Assembly (NCBI RefSeq): GCF_036014115.1
Contig: NZ_CP107913.1
Location: 1,364,001 to 1,428,000 of the forward strand
Direction of reading: 5' to 3'
DNA: 64,000 bases
DNA from: Streptomyces sp. NBC_00448
GTDB taxonomy: Bacteria; Actinomycetota; Actinomycetes; Streptomycetales; Streptomycetaceae
In this document: in pieces, positions 17,201 to 25,699 of the stretch
Numbering within the stretch: the first letter of the stretch is position 1
Layout: each line of letters starts with the position of its first letter
Position numbers and translations under genes: made by a program
Notes under the pieces: generated by a model
Told to the model about the DNA's origin: nothing
Seen by the model: the letters and a program-made list of their open reading frames with translations, nothing else
The model's database searches: none

Positions 17201-17569
17201 TTCACCGTCCACGCGGTGATCTCCGCCCGGCAGCGCCGCAAGGAGTTCGCGCTGCTGCGGGCGATCGGCGTCGGTTCCGGACGGCTGGCCGCGCTGCTGG
17301 GTACGGAGCAGGTCGGTCTGGCCCTGTTCGCGGTGGTCCCGGGGGCGTTGATGGGCATGGGGCTGGCGTCGGCGGTGCTGCCGCTGGTCACCGTGGACGA
17401 CAGCGGACAGGCACCGTATCCGCCGCTGCCGCTGGTCATGCCCTGGCGGACCGTGGCGCTGACCGCGGTGGCGACCGCGCTCGCCGTCAGTGCGGTCGTA
17501 CTGGCGCTGGCCCGGCTGCTGGCCCGGGTGGACCTGGTGCGCGTGCTGCGGGCGGGGGAAGACCGTTGA
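14231..17569 (+). CDS. Large ABC transporter permease, FtsX family
   Basis: A 1112-residue membrane protein starting at GTG 14231. One transmembrane segment (about residues 24-48) precedes a long extracytoplasmic domain. An FtsX-type block begins near residue 330 (LYLPSVMLAVLALATLLLTARQ, then VRRRDELALQQARGAG), followed by further helices, a second exported domain and a C-terminal FtsX block (about 975-1112, ISARQRRKEFALLRAIGVGSGRLAALLG). It belongs with MacB/LolCE-like exporters and mechanotransmitting FtsX permeases. The following permease begins within about 150 nt, and the convergent ATPase (20518-21543) is the likely partner. The cargo is unknown. Confidence 0.9.
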   Translation: MVGTAVTRTPRRLPAAARRSTQHGLVLAAVAVTVLLCATALATLVTLAGRSVESEADRRLAADLDAQVSVNASFRAGGMAAADRSVRAAAARVFGSVPQRTSVGLLGTSAVSVTGVDGAEGPPRGPGGSGLHPVAVQDPSRFGQLVAGSWPAGTADAPAGTFTSLPEVRVSTGSTAPVDAAVPQPLAERLKLRPGSRVRLKDAAGRTMTLRIAGVFRAAGAVGFWPAMAGDLTEGESSSQQLLVVSAAALNGSAVLNGHVTARWSVQPDFSHLGAGDLAGLHDRVRGFTGSQSDVSVFHGKRPSLDDLAVSSGLPEAIDDLDVPIVAARSALYLPSVMLAVLALATLLLTARQMTVRRRDELALQQARGAGTPRLLRGAAAEWAVTGVPAAVAAPYLAGLLHPGSRGADAWAAVGLTLLVHAAAVLLPVLPTVRLRAGRGARAAVAQRWGADLALLAVAILGFLELRRHRSLIAGGIGGVSVDPVMVLVPAVASGAAALLLLRLLPLTARLLDAFGRRGRGLVPALAGWQLSRRAARNAGPVVLMCLAVSVSAFATTALACLGGLASEQAAFTVGADVRIDPGQDNDYPAEVLDAAYRALPAVTAVTPVTQATVNLPGGTGEELDATIGGAVPGTSTPPGTASPAGTSAPAAYGITLPGRPTTLLLDEKLGSDGSTAPPHLELVVQDAAGLDSTMSAALPAADGARHTLAIPLDVALGGGRPRAYPLTVTAVNVLPQVGVAPARLDLDLLRIGSRGTTDTWAAPLPRGQVWSDGTVAAADAAAGACRGDTSGAYVYGFPGVCSIRAGGSAVLRTTISTGHRTPGADDTDGADDDRTQPDSEVRLLAGPAGGPAPLPVRADAQALREGHLTVGSATTLDLGGGAPVPAKVVGRVGPPRGLGSGQGHLIADQRLLAGALTRAGAPQQDPAFWWISSTDSARTAAAAQAQPALGRVTTTAQAAAALRSDPFRSGLRRVLELVRDLAPCFAVIAFTVHAVISARQRRKEFALLRAIGVGSGRLAALLGTEQVGLALFAVVPGALMGMGLASAVLPLVTVDDSGQAPYPPLPLVMPWRTVALTAVATALAVSAVVLALARLLARVDLVRVLRAGEDR

Positions 17570-17715
17570 GGCGCGCCACCGGGCAGGACCGGACCGCGCG
17601 CCGCGTCCCGGGCGGAGGCAGGAGTACGGACACGGGTGCGGGTGCAGCCGCGGATACGAGTACGGGGCCGGGTCCCGCCGCGGGTCCGGGTCCGGGCAGG
17701 CGCACGGGTGCGGCG

Positions 17716-20532
17716 ATGACGCTGCGCCTGATCCGCAAGGAGGCCCGGGGCGATCTGCCGCTGCTCGCCTGCCTGGCGGTGCTGGTCCTGGTGCTGGCGG
17801 GCATGTGCGCGTGGGCCCCCTCGCTCGCGGGCCGCCAGGAGGACCGGGCGCTGCGGCAACGCGTCGCCGCCGCGCAGGCCGGCGCCCCCCTGATCACCTT
17901 GAGCACCGTGCCGGAGGTCTTCAACTCCGGCCCGCCGGCCCTGGACATGGCCACCCTGCTCGGCGACGGCCGCGCCCTCTCCCACCGGCTCAGCGGCTCC
18001 GCGGCACGGCATCTCAGCTTCGCCGGCAGCGGCGGCTACGACTACAACCCGGCCACTCTCACCTCCCCGCTCCCACCCGGGGAGACAGGCAGCAGCACCA
18101 CACTGGCGATCAGCCACCTGCCGGACGCGCGGGCCCATCTGCGCTACGTCAGCGGCCACGCGCCGGCCGACCGCACGCCGATCGGCGCGGCGCCGCAGAT
18201 CGGCCTGTCGCAGGCCACCGCGCAGGCACTGGGAGTTCGGGCCGGCAGCCGGCTCGGCGTCGAGTTCGCCCGGGTGCCGGCCCTGCAGAGGTCGCCCGAC
18301 GCGCAGCTGGTGGTGAGCGGGATCTTCCGGACCGCGGCCGGCGCCGACGACTTCTGGGGCAACCGGCCGTCACTGGCCCAGCCCTCCCGCTACCCCGCCC
18401 AGCAAGCCGGCGGCACGGTGCTCGCCGTCAGCGGCCTGGTCGGCACCGACGCCGCCGACCGGCTGGCGGCCGCCGGGGTGCCGGGCCCTTCGGTGACCTG
18501 GCAGTTGCGGGCCGATCTGCGCCAGTCGGCGCTCGACCGGGCCCGCGCGCTGAGCGGCCCGCTGTCCCGCTACGGCACGGACCTGGACCGGGCGCTGTGC
18601 CGCGGGACCGACGCGTACACCGGCGGCGAGAGCTGCGCGGTCGGCAGCCAGCGCACGGGGCCGCTGACCGTCACCGACGCGCTGACACCGCTCGTCGGCA
18701 CCTTCAGCGCGCAGGACCACCAGGCCCGCGGGCTCGCGACGTTCGCCGTCGACGCGCTGGCCGCGGTGGCGCTGGCCACGACGGCGGTCGCCGTACGGCT
18801 GCTGCTGCGCCGGCGGAAGGCGCACCTGCGGCTGCAGCGTGCGCGCGGCGCCTCCACGGCGCGGCTGGTCCTGCTGCGCGGTGCCGTGGCATGGCCGGTG
18901 GTGGTGATCGCCGCGCTGCTCGGCTGGGCGGGCGGCCGCCTGCTCGCCCCCACCGGGGTCTCCGGGGCTCCACGACCGCTGTCCGCGGCCGTGCTCGCCG
19001 CGACCGCGGCGCTGACGGTGTCGCTGCTGACCTGGCTCGCGGTCCGCGAACCGCCCCGGCCACGACGGACCACCCGCCGGCGTCGTACCCGCCGGCCCGT
19101 CGCCGGCAGCCGGCGCGTGGTCGTGGAGGTCACCGTGCTGCTCGCGGCGGCCGCCGGCGTGGCCGCGCTGAGGTCACAGGGGCCCGACTGGGTGCTGGGC
19201 GCGGTGCCGGTGCTACTGGCCCTGGCCACCGTGCTGATCCTGCTGCGGCTCTACCCGCTCGCCCTGCGGCTGCTGCTCCTGCGGGCCCGCCGCGGCAAGG
19301 GCACCGTGGGCTTCATCGGAGCGGCCCGGGCCGCGCACGACGCCCCGGCGACCGGGCTGGCCCTGTTCGTGCTGGTGCTGACCCTGGGCACGGCCGTGTT
19401 CGGCGGGCTCGTGCAGCGGACGATCGGCGACGGCCTGGCGGCGGGCGCGGCCTGGAGCACCGGCGCCGACGCCTCCGCGACCACCGCCGGGGACACCGCG
19501 CCCGCACCGGACGCGCTGACCGGCACGAGCGGGATACGTACCGCCCTCCAGCATCTGCACGCGCTCGATCTGGTCGGGCAGGCCGACGGCGCCGAGATCT
19601 CGTCGGTCGCGGTGATCACCGTGGAGCCCCGGCAACTGGTGGCCCTCGCCCCGCACTCGCCGCTGGCCCGCACCCTGCGGTCCGCGCTGATCGGCCCGTC
19701 GGGCGACACGACGGGCGCCGGCGTCCCGCTGCCGTCCGTCGTGTCGCCCGCCCTGCGGGCGCGCGAGCGCACCGGCGGCTTCACCTCCACCGTCGAGGTC
19801 CACGGCCGTCCGCCCGTGCAGCTGGCCCTGGACCCCGTCGGCACCCTCAGCGCCGCGGACCTGCGCGACCCCCTGCTGGGCCCGATCACGGCACAACTCG
19901 CGCCCGGGACACCGCTGCTGATCACCGCCGCCTCCGCCGACCACCTCATGCCGCAGCAGTCCTCCGGGACCACCGTGCTGCTCCTCCAGGGCGACGGTCC
20001 CGGCACCAGCACGGCGGCCCTCCAGTCGGCGGCGGCCAAGGCGCTCGGGCCGCTGGCAACGGTCCGCACCCGCTCCCGGACGCTCAGCGCCCTGCGCGAC
20101 GACGGCCTGACCCGCGGCCTGGAGAACGTCTACGCCACCGCTTCGGCTCTCGCCGCCCTGTCCGGCCTGCTCGCGGTGGCCCTGGAACTGATCCTCACCT
20201 CGCACGAACGCGGCCGCACCACCTCGTTCCTGCGGACGCTCGGCCTCGGCGGCAAAGCGGCCGGGGCGCTGCACTTCCTGCAGATGCTCCCGCTCGCGGC
20301 GGCCGCGGCCGTGGGCGGCACCCTGGTCGGCGTGGTCGAACCCCGGCTCATGGCACCGACGCTGAACCTGCGCCAGTTCACCGGCGGCGCCACGCAACCG
20401 GCGCTGCGCACCGACTACGCTCTGACCCTCGCCCTGGTCGGCGGCGTGGTCCTGCTGATCCTGGTCGCGGCGGCCACGGAGACCGTCCTCGCCCGCAGGC
20501 GCCGCCTGGGCGCGGTGCTACGCCTCGGCTGA
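17716..20532 (+). CDS. Second ABC transporter permease, FtsX family
   Basis: A 938-residue paralogue of the preceding permease. I chose ATG 17716 because MTLRLIRKEARGDLPLLACLAVLVL is a natural cytoplasmic start followed by the first membrane helix. A TTG at 17566 overlaps the upstream stop behind GGGGGAAG and would add a 50-residue Gly/Thr/Arg-rich leader. FtsX blocks occur near residues 340-400 (RRKAHLRLQRARGAS) and 800-938 (HERGRTTSFLRTLGLGGKAAG). The two permeases probably form a heterodimer. The last 15 nt overlap the end of the oppositely transcribed ATPase gene. Confidence 0.88.
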   Translation: MTLRLIRKEARGDLPLLACLAVLVLVLAGMCAWAPSLAGRQEDRALRQRVAAAQAGAPLITLSTVPEVFNSGPPALDMATLLGDGRALSHRLSGSAARHLSFAGSGGYDYNPATLTSPLPPGETGSSTTLAISHLPDARAHLRYVSGHAPADRTPIGAAPQIGLSQATAQALGVRAGSRLGVEFARVPALQRSPDAQLVVSGIFRTAAGADDFWGNRPSLAQPSRYPAQQAGGTVLAVSGLVGTDAADRLAAAGVPGPSVTWQLRADLRQSALDRARALSGPLSRYGTDLDRALCRGTDAYTGGESCAVGSQRTGPLTVTDALTPLVGTFSAQDHQARGLATFAVDALAAVALATTAVAVRLLLRRRKAHLRLQRARGASTARLVLLRGAVAWPVVVIAALLGWAGGRLLAPTGVSGAPRPLSAAVLAATAALTVSLLTWLAVREPPRPRRTTRRRRTRRPVAGSRRVVVEVTVLLAAAAGVAALRSQGPDWVLGAVPVLLALATVLILLRLYPLALRLLLLRARRGKGTVGFIGAARAAHDAPATGLALFVLVLTLGTAVFGGLVQRTIGDGLAAGAAWSTGADASATTAGDTAPAPDALTGTSGIRTALQHLHALDLVGQADGAEISSVAVITVEPRQLVALAPHSPLARTLRSALIGPSGDTTGAGVPLPSVVSPALRARERTGGFTSTVEVHGRPPVQLALDPVGTLSAADLRDPLLGPITAQLAPGTPLLITAASADHLMPQQSSGTTVLLLQGDGPGTSTAALQSAAAKALGPLATVRTRSRTLSALRDDGLTRGLENVYATASALAALSGLLAVALELILTSHERGRTTSFLRTLGLGGKAAGALHFLQMLPLAAAAAVGGTLVGVVEPRLMAPTLNLRQFTGGATQPALRTDYALTLALVGGVVLLILVAAATETVLARRRRLGAVLRLG

Positions 20533-21543
20533 CGGCGGCGGGACGTGACCGGTCCCGTCGCCCTCCGCGTCGGCGGCCGCCTTCGCCTGGCGCGCGGCTG
20601 TGTCCGGCCACACGCCGACGTGATCGGACTCCAGGGCGAGCCGCACCCGCTTGCGCAGGTGCAGGCGCTCGGTGAACTCGCGCGGTATCTGCAGCCGCCC
20701 GTTGCGGTCCAGCACCGCGTACTCCTCGGAGGTGAGGGCCTCGACGCCGTCCTCGCCGGTGGCGACCCGCCGCAGCACCTCGGTCGAGGTGCGGCCGTTG
20801 CGTATCCGGACGGTGCGCTGGACCTGTTCGGACACCAGCGTGTCGTGGGTGACCACGATCACGGTGACGCCCAGTTCCTCGTTGGCCTGCCGCAGCGCGG
20901 CGAAGATCTCGTCGCTGGTGGCGGTGTCGAGTTCGCCGGTGGGCTCGTCGGCGAAGAGCACCCGGGGCTCGTTGGCGTTGGCGACGGCGATGGCGACCCG
21001 CTGCTGCTCGCCGCCGGACAGCGCGTCGGGGGTACGGTCCCGGCAGTGGCCGACGCCGAGCAGGTCGAGCAGTTCCTCGGCGCGGGCCCGGCGCCCGGAG
21101 CGCCGCACCCCGGTGTAGGTCATCGGCAGCATCACGTTCTCGGCCGCCGAGAGGTACGGCAGCAGGTTGCGGGCGGTCTGCTGCCAGACGAACCCCACGG
21201 TGGAGCGCCGGTACTCCAGCCGGGCGCGGCGCTTCATCGCCAGCAGGTCGTGCCCGGCGACCTCGGCGGAGCCCGCGGTGGGCACGTCCTGGCCGGAGAG
21301 TATGCCCAGCAGGGTGGACTTGCCGGAGCCGGACGCCCCGATCACCGCGATCATCTCGCCCTCGGCCACGGCCAGGTCCAGGCCCTGGAGCGCCTGGACC
21401 TCCACGCCCTCGGTCTGGTAGATCCGCACCAGGTTCTCGCACACGACCAGACCCTCGTCCCGGTCCGGCACCCCGGCCGCGGCAGCCCGTCGCGTCAACT
21501 CCGCCAAGTCCGGTGCACCGGCTGTCCGTTCACGAGCGGCCAC
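20518..21543 (-). CDS. ABC transporter ATPase (LolD/MacB type) with C-terminal AbrB-like domain
   Basis: A 341-residue ATPase starting at GTG 21543 after a GGGGGGAC site. Walker A is GASGSGKST, the Q-loop region is VGFVWQQ, the signature LSGGEQQRVA and Walker B VLFADEPTGELD with the H-loop VTHD, so it is complete and of the class that pairs with FtsX permeases. The usual domain ends near residue 245. A tail then reads EEYAVLDRNGRLQIPREFTE followed by RLHLRKRVRLALESDHVGVWP (about 273-312), which fits the AbrB/SpoVT swapped-hairpin pattern of DNA-binding proteins. It converges with, and overlaps by 15 nt, the second permease gene. Confidence 0.9.
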   Translation of the reverse strand: MAARERTAGAPDLAELTRRAAAAGVPDRDEGLVVCENLVRIYQTEGVEVQALQGLDLAVAEGEMIAVIGASGSGKSTLLGILSGQDVPTAGSAEVAGHDLLAMKRRARLEYRRSTVGFVWQQTARNLLPYLSAAENVMLPMTYTGVRRSGRRARAEELLDLLGVGHCRDRTPDALSGGEQQRVAIAVANANEPRVLFADEPTGELDTATSDEIFAALRQANEELGVTVIVVTHDTLVSEQVQRTVRIRNGRTSTEVLRRVATGEDGVEALTSEEYAVLDRNGRLQIPREFTERLHLRKRVRLALESDHVGVWPDTAARQAKAAADAEGDGTGHVPPPSAEA

Positions 21544-21621
21544 GGCCGTCCCCCCGGGTGAAGTCGCGATCCGACAGCGGCAAGGGTAGTCCCGGGGGCA
21601 ACGTGTCGAGGCGCCGCAGGT

Positions 21622-21719
21622 ATCCAGGGGCGCGGGGAACTGCGCGAGGCCCCCGCCGGCGGGATGTCCTGGAACCGACAGAACCGGTCAGCCCCGCAGG
21701 TCAGGGCGCCCTCGCCAGG
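21622..21719. repeat. Dispersed Streptomyces-type intergenic repeat, copy 2
   Basis: An uninterrupted copy of the element at 14014-14143: ATCCAGGGGCGC, GGGGAACTGCGCGA, CGGCGGG, then GTCAGGGCGCCCTC. It lies in the divergent gap between the ABC ATPase and ada-alkA. Confidence 0.8.
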
Positions 21720-21779
21720 TGGACCACCGGGTCCGAAACACGCCGGCCGGAAGACGGCCGGCAGGCGATACTGGGAACC

Positions 21780-23267
21780 ATGGCAACGGAAGAGGGCAAC
21801 TACGAGGCCGTCCGAAGCCGAGACGCGCGGTTCGACGGCCTCTTCTTCTTCGCGGTGTCGACCACCGGCATCTACTGCCGCCCGAGCTGCCCCGCGGTCA
21901 CCCCGAAACGGGAGAACGTCTCGTTCTTCGCGACGGCCGCGGCAGCCCAGTCCGCGGGCTTCCGCGCGTGCCGCCGGTGCCGCCCGGACGCCGTGCCGGG
22001 CTCCGCGGACTGGAACGCGCGTGCCGACGTGGTCGGCCGGGCGGTACGGCTGATCGGCGACGGCGTGGTGGACCGGGAGGGCGTCGCGGGCCTGGCCGCA
22101 CGGCTCGGGTACAGCGCCCGCCAGGTCCAGCGCCAGCTCAACGCGGAACTCGGCGCCGGCCCGATCGCGCTGGCCAGGGCCCAACGCGGCCACACCGCGC
22201 GGGTGCTGCTGCAGACCACGTCCCTGCGGGCCGCGGACATCGCGTTCGCCGCCGGCTTCGCCAGCGTGCGGCAGTTCAACGGGACGATGCGGGAGATCTA
22301 CGCGGCCACGCCGACCCAGTTGCGCTCGGCCCGGGCGAACTCCGGTGGCCGGAAGGGCGAGTTGGGGCCCGACGGCGCGGCCGGGGTGCCGCTGCGGCTG
22401 GCGTACCGGGGCGCCTACGACAGCGGGCAGGTCTTCGACTACCTGGCGGCGCGCACGGTCGCGGGGGTGGAGGAGGTGGTGGGCCAGGACGCCGGCCCGC
22501 CCGGACCGGGCCGTACCCACGGCCGCACCTACCGCCGGACCCTGCGGCTGCCGCACGGCGCGGGCGTCGCGGAGGTGTCCGAACGGGCCGGCACGGGAAG
22601 CTGGTTGGCGTGCCGGCTGCACCTGGAGGACCTGCGGGACCTGACGACCGCGACACAGCGGATGCGGCGGCTGTTCGATCTGGACGCGGACCCGTACGCG
22701 GTGGCCGAACGGCTCTGCACCGACGAGGAGTTGGCCCCGCTGGTGGCGCGGCGCCCGGGCATCCGCTCACCAGGGGCGGCGGACCCCGAGGAACTGGCGG
22801 TGCGCGCGGTGCTGGCCGAAGGGCTGACGGCCCCCCGCGCCCGACGGGCTACCGACCGACTCGCCTCCTGCTACGGGCAGTCGCTCCCCGCACCGAGCGG
22901 CGGACTGGCGCTGCTCTTCCCGCGCCCGGCCGAACTGGTGGACGCGGACCTGGCGGCGGTGGACGTGCCGGACGAGCGGCGGGCCGCGGTACGCGCGGTC
23001 TCCCGTGCGCTGGCGTCGGGCGCGGTACGGCTGGACCCGGGCGCGGACCGCGACGAGGCCGAACGGGCCCTGCTGGCGCTGCCGGGCGTGCACCCCTGGA
23101 CGGCGGGCTACATACGGATGCGGGCCTTGGGCGACCCCGATGTCCTGCTGGAGCCGGCCGTGGCGGGCGCCGCCCGCTGGCGGCCGTGGAGTTCGTACGC
23201 GACCCACCACCGCTGGCGCTCGGCGTCCGCGGGCCGGGCGGAACGGGCGCCCCAGCACACGGCCTGA
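21780..23267 (+). CDS. Ada-AlkA fusion: methylphosphotriester sensor, AraC HTH and degenerate 3-methyladenine glycosylase domain
   Basis: A 495-residue protein from ATG 21780. The N-terminal Ada domain has the four zinc cysteines Cys33, Cys37, Cys64 and Cys67 in canonical spacing; Cys33 would accept methyl groups from DNA phosphotriesters. An AraC-type HTH follows (about 78-185, RAADIAFAAGFASVRQFN). The rest aligns with AlkA-type HhH-GPD glycosylases: LPGVHPWTAGYIRMRALGDPD is the HhH motif and RWRPWSSYATHHRW the C-terminal block. Between them, the stretch that normally carries the catalytic Asp (PTDLG-like) is shortened to EPAVAGA, and the usual GQQVS-like motif reads AEGLT. The glycosylase may therefore be inactive, leaving an adaptive-response regulator. 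Confidence 0.88.
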   Translation: MATEEGNYEAVRSRDARFDGLFFFAVSTTGIYCRPSCPAVTPKRENVSFFATAAAAQSAGFRACRRCRPDAVPGSADWNARADVVGRAVRLIGDGVVDREGVAGLAARLGYSARQVQRQLNAELGAGPIALARAQRGHTARVLLQTTSLRAADIAFAAGFASVRQFNGTMREIYAATPTQLRSARANSGGRKGELGPDGAAGVPLRLAYRGAYDSGQVFDYLAARTVAGVEEVVGQDAGPPGPGRTHGRTYRRTLRLPHGAGVAEVSERAGTGSWLACRLHLEDLRDLTTATQRMRRLFDLDADPYAVAERLCTDEELAPLVARRPGIRSPGAADPEELAVRAVLAEGLTAPRARRATDRLASCYGQSLPAPSGGLALLFPRPAELVDADLAAVDVPDERRAAVRAVSRALASGAVRLDPGADRDEAERALLALPGVHPWTAGYIRMRALGDPDVLLEPAVAGAARWRPWSSYATHHRWRSASAGRAERAPQHTA

Positions 23268-23317
23268 ACCGGCGAGCGGGAGCGCGCGCCCCCGAACAGC
23301 ACGACGCCGCACGGGAG

Positions 23318-24436
23318 TCAGGGGCGTTCGCGCTGGTGCTCACGGCGCCGCCGCTCCTCGTCGAGGAGGGCCATGAACTTCTTCGTGCTCGCCTCGGCGT
23401 CGCCGTCCTCCTCGTCCTGGACCGGTCCCTGCTCGCGCAGTTGGCGCTCCTGGACCATGGCCGGCGGGACCGGGTCGACGTCGGAGGGGCGCGGGCCCTC
23501 GGGTCCGTCCGGCCCGATCCGGATCAGCCGCTCCACCCGGATGATCCGGAAGTGCCGTCCGGCGACGTCGAGTTCGTCGACCTGCTCGGTGTCCAGGTGG
23601 TCGGCGGCGCGCTTGTAGAACTCGTGCTCCTCGTCGGTGAGTTCATGCTGCCAGGGCACCATCACCCGCAGTTGCACGGCCAGTCCGTCGCGGGCGTCGC
23701 GCGGGGTGGCCGCGGTGCCGGTGGACTGCGGCCGCCAGCGGCCCCCTTCGCGTTCGGCCGCCATGAACGTGGCCGGGAGCAGCACCCCGCCCGGGTGGGT
23801 GCCCGCGGCGGCACGGGAGTCCTCGCGCACGTCGCGCGGCACCGTGCCGTTCTTCCGCAGGGCGGTGAGGAGTTCGACCCGCAGCACGCCGGGCGACAGC
23901 CCCGCCTCGCCGCCGGACGCGATGGTCAGGTCCGCCGCGGGATCGAGCGGCGGCTGCGCGGGGTCCGTACGGTCGGGGTCGGTGCCGCGCGGCGGCTCCG
24001 GGCCGTCGGGGCCCATCCGGATGAAGCGCTCGGCCCGCACCACGCGGTAGCGCGCGCCGGCCACGGTCAGCTCGTCCAGGCGTTCCCAGTCGAGGCGCTC
24101 GGCCGCCTCGGTGTACTGGGCGCGGCCGGTCTCGTCGCCGTCGGCCGCGCACCGCTCGGCGCGTGCCCGGAAGTGCGCGCCGAGCGCGTCGCGTGCGTCC
24201 TGCGGGGCCAGCCCGGCGAACCCGGGCCGCAACGTCCAGCCGCCCTCGGGCAGTTCACGGGCGGCGCCGAACACCGGACCGCCGGCGAACAGCGTCGACG
24301 GATACGCCTTGCGGGCCTTCCAGGTCTCCACGTCCGCGGGCGCGGACAGCCCGGCCGCGACCGGTGACGGTGGCACGGTCGGCCGCGGCCACTCCCGGCC
24401 GGTCACTTCCTCCTGAGCGTCACCGTTCACCTTCAT
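23318..24436 (-). CDS. DUF5954-like protein
   Basis: A 372-residue soluble protein; ATG 24436 is preferred over an upstream in-frame ATG at 24484. It contains two related halves, each with an 'RxxRxIRxGPDGPE' signature (ERFIRMGPDGPEPPR and ERLIRIGPDGPEGPR) and preceded by a DELxVAGxxxRxxR strand. This repeated architecture is what I recall for the Streptomyces family DUF5954; no enzymatic motif is visible. The C-terminus is a charged helix. It converges with ada-alkA (50 nt apart). Function unknown. Confidence 0.72.
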   Translation of the reverse strand: MKVNGDAQEEVTGREWPRPTVPPSPVAAGLSAPADVETWKARKAYPSTLFAGGPVFGAARELPEGGWTLRPGFAGLAPQDARDALGAHFRARAERCAADGDETGRAQYTEAAERLDWERLDELTVAGARYRVVRAERFIRMGPDGPEPPRGTDPDRTDPAQPPLDPAADLTIASGGEAGLSPGVLRVELLTALRKNGTVPRDVREDSRAAAGTHPGGVLLPATFMAAEREGGRWRPQSTGTAATPRDARDGLAVQLRVMVPWQHELTDEEHEFYKRAADHLDTEQVDELDVAGRHFRIIRVERLIRIGPDGPEGPRPSDVDPVPPAMVQERQLREQGPVQDEEDGDAEASTKKFMALLDEERRRREHQRERP

Positions 24437-24585
24437 GCCATTAGCATGCCCGTCCGGCCGTCCCGAGGCCCCCGATTCCAGCAAAACCGCGCTCCGGACG
24501 GCGCCGACGGGCGACCGGTTCGCAGGTCACGGGAACGGCGTACGGTCACTGGCGCGTTCCGCCGTGGCGGAAAACGCCCGGTGGC

Positions 24586-25473
24586 TCAGCCGGCCTTCGC
24601 CAGCTTGGCGATCTGCGCGCTGACGACCTCGGCGGGGATCACCGGGTGGTCACCGGGAAAACCCTGGTTCGAGAAGACCGCGATGGTGGCTCCGCTGCGG
24701 ACGACGAGGAAGCGGAAGGGCGCCTTGGCGGGTTTGCCGCCGTCGAGATCACCGCTGTCGTCGACGCTCGCCACGATCTGGGTGAGGTCGTACTCCACGG
24801 CGTCGTCACCGACGGAGGGCGCGGCCTGCGGCTTGGGGTCGGCGAACCGGTCACCGTCGCGTTCGGGGAAGGAGTCACAGGCTTTGAGGGATGCGCGCAG
24901 GTCGGTCATCACCCCGCGGGCGTCGGCCGGTTGGTAGGCGAGCAGCGCGTCCTCCACCGACTCGTGGCCCTTGCCCTTCCGCCGGACGTCCTGGATCAGA
25001 ACGGCGTGGTGCTGGCGGGTGGTGCTCACCGGTCCCATGGCGATGCCGCCGAGGGGTGCGCACGCGGCCGGGGACACGCGCGGCAGCCGGGTGACGTCGG
25101 GGATCGTCTGCTTGATCTCGACGCCGTCCGAGCCCCGGCCGGACACGGTGTCGGTACTCCATCCCGAACCCGGCAGGTCCGCCGGGCCCACCGCCGCCTG
25201 CTCCAAATCCCGCTGGCCGAGCATGCGGACCGCCGACCCGGAACCGGCTGGGTCGGCCGTACCGGACGCCGCCGCCGTACTGGACGGGCGAGGAGTGCCG
25301 CCGCTCGCGCCGCGGCCACCGCCCCGGCTGTCCCCGCCGCTCCCGCAGGCCGTAGCCGCGGCCACCACCGCGGCCAGGCAGATCGCCCTCGCCGCCGACC
25401 GCCGCGCCATCCGTGCCCGCGCCGCCCGTCTCCCTGCCCGTGCCCGTGCCGTCCGCGACGTCAGGTCGCCCAT
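24586..25473 (-). CDS. Putative lipoprotein
   Basis: A 295-residue exported protein starting at ATG 25473 after a G-rich site. An Arg-rich n-region, the hydrophobic core AICLAAVVAAATAC and Cys43 followed by a Gly/Ser linker form a lipobox. The extracytoplasmic domain (about residues 85-295) has pairs of Cys and resembles PknH-type sensor or other small actinobacterial lipoprotein domains, but no family is certain. It lies on the outer face of the membrane. It is transcribed away from the ROK gene, which ends 226 nt upstream. Confidence 0.75.
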   Translation of the reverse strand: MGDLTSRTARARAGRRAARARMARRSAARAICLAAVVAAATACGSGGDSRGGGRGASGGTPRPSSTAAASGTADPAGSGSAVRMLGQRDLEQAAVGPADLPGSGWSTDTVSGRGSDGVEIKQTIPDVTRLPRVSPAACAPLGGIAMGPVSTTRQHHAVLIQDVRRKGKGHESVEDALLAYQPADARGVMTDLRASLKACDSFPERDGDRFADPKPQAAPSVGDDAVEYDLTQIVASVDDSGDLDGGKPAKAPFRFLVVRSGATIAVFSNQGFPGDHPVIPAEVVSAQIAKLAKAG

Positions 25474-25699
25474 GAAGTCCCCCCACTGATGTCCACGGCC
25501 GAACGCCCTTCAAGCGCCGCACCGTTGTGACGCGGCGCCCTCGCCGCTCCCCCAAGGCCCGCCCCGCCGCGCCAACGGTGCCGACAGCCTGCGGAAACGT
25601 ACTCCCGGCCGGCCGCGCGGCGCAATTCCGTAGCGAACGGCCGCCCGCACGGCCCGAACCGCCGTCCGGCGCGGCGGAGTCCCGCGCGGACCGGGAGCG

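Noticed and set aside
15593-17212. Long minus-strand frame inside the first FtsX permease gene
   Set aside because: No ribosome site or recognisable domain; it arises from high GC at third positions.
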